Shown here: in pieces, positions 60,245 through 64,000 of the stretch
Layout: every line of letters starts with the position of its first letter
How positions within the stretch are numbered: position 1 is the first letter of the stretch
DNA from: Microbacterium sp. GCS4
GTDB lineage: Bacteria > Actinomycetota > Actinomycetes > Actinomycetales > Microbacteriaceae
Reading direction: 5' to 3'
NCBI RefSeq assembly: GCF_001262495.1
Contig: NZ_LGYE01000003.1
Coordinates: forward strand, 186,001-250,000
DNA: 64,000 nucleotides
Notes under the pieces: model-generated
What the model was told of the DNA's origin: nothing
Databases searched by the model: none
The model's input: the letters and a program-made list of their open reading frames with translations, nothing else
Program-made: the position numbers and the translations under genes

Positions 60245-61193
60245 GACGACCACCACCGACCGCCCCACGTACGTCCTCGCGCGCGCCGAGGTGCGTGGCG
60301 TCGAACGCGTGTCGCCCAACTTCGTGCGGGTCACCTTCGGCGGCGAGGAGCTGTTCGAGTTCGGCACCCCGGGCGACGTCTTCGACGCCCGCATCAAGCT
60401 GATCTTCCCTCCGGCATCCGGCGTCCTGCCGACGCTCGACCGGGAGACGGGGGACTGGTGGGGCTCCTTCCTCGCCGTGCCCGAGGAGGAGCGCGGATCG
60501 ATGCGCACCTACTCGGTGCGCGACCTGCGCGTGACGGATACCGGGACCGAGCTCGACGTCGACTTCGTGCTGCACCTCGCGCCCGGTCTCACAGGTCCCG
60601 CGTCGCGCTGGGCCGATGCGGCCGCGGTCGGCCAGGAGCTGTTCCTCGTGGGGCCGCGGCGCGGTGTCGCGGCGTCCGACCACGGTGGGGCGGAGTACGA
60701 GCCCGGAGGCGCGGCATCCGTCGTGCTCGCGGGTGACGAGACGGCCGCCCCGGCGATCGCGCGCGTGCTCGAAGACGCTCCGCGCGACCTCCGCGGCGTG
60801 GCGTTCATCGAGGTGCCCTCCGCCGAGGACGAGCTCGCGATCGATGCGCCGGCCGGTGTGGAGGTGCGCTGGCTGCCTCGCTCCGAGGAGCAGATGCACG
60901 GTGCGCTGCTGATCCCCGCGGTGCTCGCGCACCTCGGCGACGCGGACGCCGGCGACGACCTCGACGTGACGGACGTCGACACCGAGGATCTGCTGTGGGA
61001 GACCCCCGACTACTCCGGGCTCGGCGAGGACATCGCCGTGACGGACGCCCCCGCGGACCGCTACTTCTGGATCGCGGGCGAGAGCGGGGTCGTGACGACC
61101 CTGCGCCGGCACCTCGTGAAGGACCTCGGCATCGACCGCGGACAGGTGGCCTTCATGGGCTACTGGCGTCGCGGGGTCGCGATGCGCGGCTGA
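60234..61193 (+). CDS. Siderophore-interacting protein (ferric reductase)
   Basis: A 319-aa SIP-family flavin/NAD(P)H reductase. The FAD motif is MRTYSVRDLR; the NAD-binding half includes LAGDETAAPAIARVLEDAP and YFWIAGESGVVTTLRRHLV. It reduces imported ferric-siderophore so that iron is released in the cytosol. It is slightly longer than ViuB/YqjH because of an acidic insert (DADAGDDLDVTDVDTEDLLW). It is the last gene of the iron operon. Confidence 0.93.
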   Translation: MSAETTTTDRPTYVLARAEVRGVERVSPNFVRVTFGGEELFEFGTPGDVFDARIKLIFPPASGVLPTLDRETGDWWGSFLAVPEEERGSMRTYSVRDLRVTDTGTELDVDFVLHLAPGLTGPASRWADAAAVGQELFLVGPRRGVAASDHGGAEYEPGGAASVVLAGDETAAPAIARVLEDAPRDLRGVAFIEVPSAEDELAIDAPAGVEVRWLPRSEEQMHGALLIPAVLAHLGDADAGDDLDVTDVDTEDLLWETPDYSGLGEDIAVTDAPADRYFWIAGESGVVTTLRRHLVKDLGIDRGQVAFMGYWRRGVAMRG

Positions 61194-61254
61194 CGATTTC
61201 GGTCGTCGAGCGAGGAATGAGGCTGAACGCCGGGGATCCCGCGAGGATGGGGCC

Positions 61255-61947
61255 ATGCCCGATGCGCTGATCCTCACCGGCAGCGGCCGGTACTCCGACC
61301 CGTGGCATCCGTACGACGAGACGAGCCTGCTGCTCGCGGGCCTCGCGATGGATGCCGGCTTCGAGCCCCGCATCGAGACGGACGTCGATGCGGCGCTGCG
61401 CGATCTCGACGCGGACGTGCGGCTGCTCGTGGTGAACGCGGGCGACCCGGAGGGGCCGGATGCCGAGGGTGGCAGAAGTGACGCTCCTCCGCGGCCGAGC
61501 GATCTCGCCGCCGGGGATGCCGCGCTGCGCAGTGCGCTCGAGCGGGGCATCGGAGTGCTGGTGATGCACTCCGGGGCGGCGAGCCTGCGCGACTACCCGA
61601 GCTTCGGGACCGCACTCGGCGGCCGCTGGGTGCGCGGCGAGTCGTGGCACCCGGAGTTCGGCGATGCCTGCGTGCACGTGGTGCTGGAGCATCCGCTCGC
61701 CGCCGGCCTCGCCGACTTCGACGTGCAGGATGAGCGGTACACCGACCTGCGGATGGATGCCGAGGTGCAGCGTCTCGCGGAGCACGAGGAGGGCGGGGTG
61801 CGGCATCCGCTCGTGTGGACGCGGCAGCTCGGGACATCGCGTCTCGTCTACGACGGACTCGGGCATGACGCGCGGTCGTACGCCTCGGCGGGCCACCGTG
61901 AGCTGCTGCGTCGCGTGCTCGCCTGGCTGGGGGAGCCCGGTCGTTGA
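61255..61947 (+). CDS. ThuA-like protein
   Basis: A 230-aa protein of the ThuA (trehalose utilisation-type, class I glutamine amidotransferase-like) fold: ALILTGSGRYSDPWHPYDETS, VLVMHSGAASLRDYPSFGTALGGRWVRGESWHPEFG, YDGLGHDARSYASAGHRELLRRVLAWLG. The catalytic role of the family is not settled; relatives act in sugar metabolism. Its stop codon is provided by the first copy of the dispersed repeat that follows. Confidence 0.88.
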   Translation: MPDALILTGSGRYSDPWHPYDETSLLLAGLAMDAGFEPRIETDVDAALRDLDADVRLLVVNAGDPEGPDAEGGRSDAPPRPSDLAAGDAALRSALERGIGVLVMHSGAASLRDYPSFGTALGGRWVRGESWHPEFGDACVHVVLEHPLAAGLADFDVQDERYTDLRMDAEVQRLAEHEEGGVRHPLVWTRQLGTSRLVYDGLGHDARSYASAGHRELLRRVLAWLGEPGR

Positions 61948-62127
61948 GCGAGCGCATCCGCCCGTTCGTTGAGCGAGCGTAGCGAGACGAAACGCGGTGA
62001 CCCCTTCTCGGGACTCACCGCGTTTCGTCTCGTCGCTGCGCTCCTCGCTCAACGACCCGGGGGGCGCGCTGCGCTCCTCGCTCAACGACCCGGGGTCGCG
62101 CTGCGCTCCTCGCTCAACGAGCGGGGA
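61944..62127. repeat. Compound direct and inverted repeat
   Basis: Starts with two CGTTGAGCGAGCG units (61942 and 61967 areas), then a large inverted repeat pairing 61967-62000 with 62015-62054 (core AGCGAGACGAAACGCGGTGA), and then two further tandem copies of a ~30-bp unit with GCGCTCCTCGCTCAACGA. It lies between the convergent ThuA and hydrolase genes. Related sequence lies in the helicase gene at 47479-47536. Confidence 0.85.
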
Positions 62128-62137
62128 TGGCTGCGCC

Positions 62138-63055
<918 letters not shown>

Positions 63056-63075
63056 ATGTCAAGTACACTGGGAGC

Positions 63076-63648
63076 ATGACCGAGGAAACAGCGCGTGAAC
63101 AGATCCTTGCGGCGGCTGAGGGGCTGTATTACCGCAAGGGATACGCCGCTGTCGGCATGGACGAACTGCGCGCCGCATCGGGCGTGTCGCTCCGGAGGCT
63201 CTACTCGCTGTTCCCCGCCAAGACCGACATCGTGAAGGCCGTGCTCGACCGCAAGCACGCCGAGTGGGAGAGCGGACTCACCGACGCCGTGGCGGGTGCT
63301 GGAGCGGACCCGCGCGACAGGCTCCTCGCCGTCTACGGCTACCTCGAGGACTGGTTCTGCGCCGACGACTTCCGCGGGTGCGCCTTCATCAATGCCTTCG
63401 GCGAACTCGGCGGAACGAACCCCGAGGTCGCGGAGATCGTCCGCGCGCACAAGGCGTCGTTCCAGGCGTACATGGCCGATCTCGTGGTCGACGCCGGCGC
63501 CCCGGCATCCCTTGCCGCCCAGCTCTCGATCCTCGCCGAGGGTGCGCAGAGCACCGCCGCGATCTCCGGCGACTCCCGGGTGGCGGCGCAGGCGCGCGCC
63601 GCGGCCGACGTGCTGATCTCGGCAGCGGTCACGGCCCCCGCACTCTGA
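63076..63648 (+). CDS. TetR-family regulator
   Basis: A 190-aa repressor with the N-terminal helix-turn-helix (GYAAVGMDELRAASGVSLRRLYSLFPAKTDIV) and a helical ligand domain (LEDWFCADDFRGCAFINAFGEL, a frequent pattern in this subgroup). GGGAGC lies just before the ATG. It is divergent from the haloperoxidase-like hydrolase and has two identical palindromic operators in the promoter region, so it very likely represses both genes. Confidence 0.93.
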   Translation: MTEETAREQILAAAEGLYYRKGYAAVGMDELRAASGVSLRRLYSLFPAKTDIVKAVLDRKHAEWESGLTDAVAGAGADPRDRLLAVYGYLEDWFCADDFRGCAFINAFGELGGTNPEVAEIVRAHKASFQAYMADLVVDAGAPASLAAQLSILAEGAQSTAAISGDSRVAAQARAAADVLISAAVTAPAL

Positions 63649-63750
63649 CGGAGATCTCTCGATTCGCAGGATCATGCGAGAGAAGCGGACCTGCGTGACG
63701 CGAGATGTCCTGCGGATCGTGTGAATCCATATCGTCCGGATCACATTTCG

Positions 63751-63763
63751 CTAGCCAGGCTAG
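63751..63763. promoter_or_regulatory. Palindrome upstream of the last gene
   Basis: CTAGCCAGGCTAG is a perfect 6-1-6 palindrome about 63 bp before the final gene, a possible operator. No linked regulator is known from the window apart from the TetR gene just upstream. Confidence 0.4.
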
Positions 63764-63825
63764 ACAGTTGCTTGGCGAGAGTCAAGGCCCTCCGGAACGC
63801 GCGCTCGCTCGCGTAGCGTGCGGGA

Positions 63826-64000
63826 CATGGAATCTCGGATGCAGGACATCTCCCGCCAGACCGCGACCATCGCCGCCGCGGTCTTCATGCTCATCGCCGC
63901 GGCGGTCGGCTCCGGAGCGTTCGGCGGCACCTCCGTGAGCGAACTGCAGGACGGAGCGCTCTCCGCCTCCGGCTCCTACCTCGCACCCGCGGGACCGGCG
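63826..64000 (+). CDS. Membrane protein, 5' part (TspO-like region possible)
   Basis: Only the first 58 codons are in the window. They give a short polar start, one hydrophobic helix (TIAAAVFMLIAAAVGSGAFGG) and GALSASGSYLAPAGPA, which resembles actinobacterial membrane proteins distantly related to TspO/tryptophan-rich sensory proteins. A weak GGGAC lies before the ATG. The frame is open at the edge. Confidence 0.6.

Noticed and set aside
61942..62127. Repeat array at 62 kb as an IS or integron end
   Set aside because: No transposase, integrase or target duplication was seen; the units are ~30 bp and form a hairpin.

Overview
The window is GC-rich, gene-dense actinobacterial DNA. It most likely comes from a Microbacterium-type member of the Microbacteriaceae. 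This is judged from codon style, many GTG starts, 4-nt start/stop overlaps, apparently leaderless promoters, a DtxR-type iron box and family-typical proteins (ECF42/YCII module, Ski2-like helicase, emfourin-linked M4 protease). No tRNA, rRNA, IS element, prophage or CRISPR array was seen.

Layout. 1-4.2 kb: a small catabolic or detoxification locus with an alpha/beta hydrolase, a 6-oxocamphor-hydrolase-like crotonase, a TetR regulator and a DHA2-type MFS pump. 4.2-8.5 kb: an ABC exporter with its own LuxR-type two-component system. 9-16.2 kb: an ECF42 sigma/YCII module, two ArsR repressors, a double SRPBCC protein, DoxX and RNase HI. 16.2-22 kb: MscS channel, M4 protease with emfourin inhibitor, zinc-finger SDR, HxlR/azoreductase pair. 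22-25.6 kb: an aldolase plus Nramp-related transporter under a LacI regulator. 25.6-31.4 kb: a locus resembling VanG/VanL-type glycopeptide resistance, with a sensor/regulator pair divergent from a VanY-like carboxypeptidase, racemase, D-Ala ligase and acyltransferase-3 membrane protein, the last four joined by 4-nt overlaps. 31.4-32.7 kb: an ArsR repressor and a 51-aa histidine-rich peptide, then a truncated CPBP gene.

32.8-46.5 kb holds the most interesting system: a divergent RiPP cluster. One arm encodes a 32-aa precursor peptide, an E1/SagC-like protein, a CocE-type hydrolase, a YcaO cyclodehydratase, a SagB-like dehydrogenase and a CydDC-like ABC exporter pair. The other arm encodes a beta-propeller protein, a cytosolic prolyl oligopeptidase and a FecBCD-type metallophore importer, all overlapping by 4 nt. 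A perfect Fur/Zur-type palindrome lies in the shared promoter region. The reading proposed here is a metal-regulated azol(in)e peptide that works as a metallophore and is made, exported, re-imported and digested by one cluster.

46-56 kb is mostly housekeeping: Ski2-like helicase, DeoD, AlkD-like protein, FUSC exporter, SRPBCC protein, a large LuxR regulator and a cold-shock protein. 56.2-61.2 kb is a second, DtxR-boxed siderophore import operon with a siderophore-interacting reductase. 61.2-64 kb holds a ThuA-like protein, a haloperoxidase-like hydrolase under a divergent TetR gene, and the start of a membrane protein.

A window-wide pattern is the presence of long inverted repeats at gene ends, including two copies of one family, and a CGTTGAGCGAGCG-type repeat that also sits in frame inside the helicase gene.
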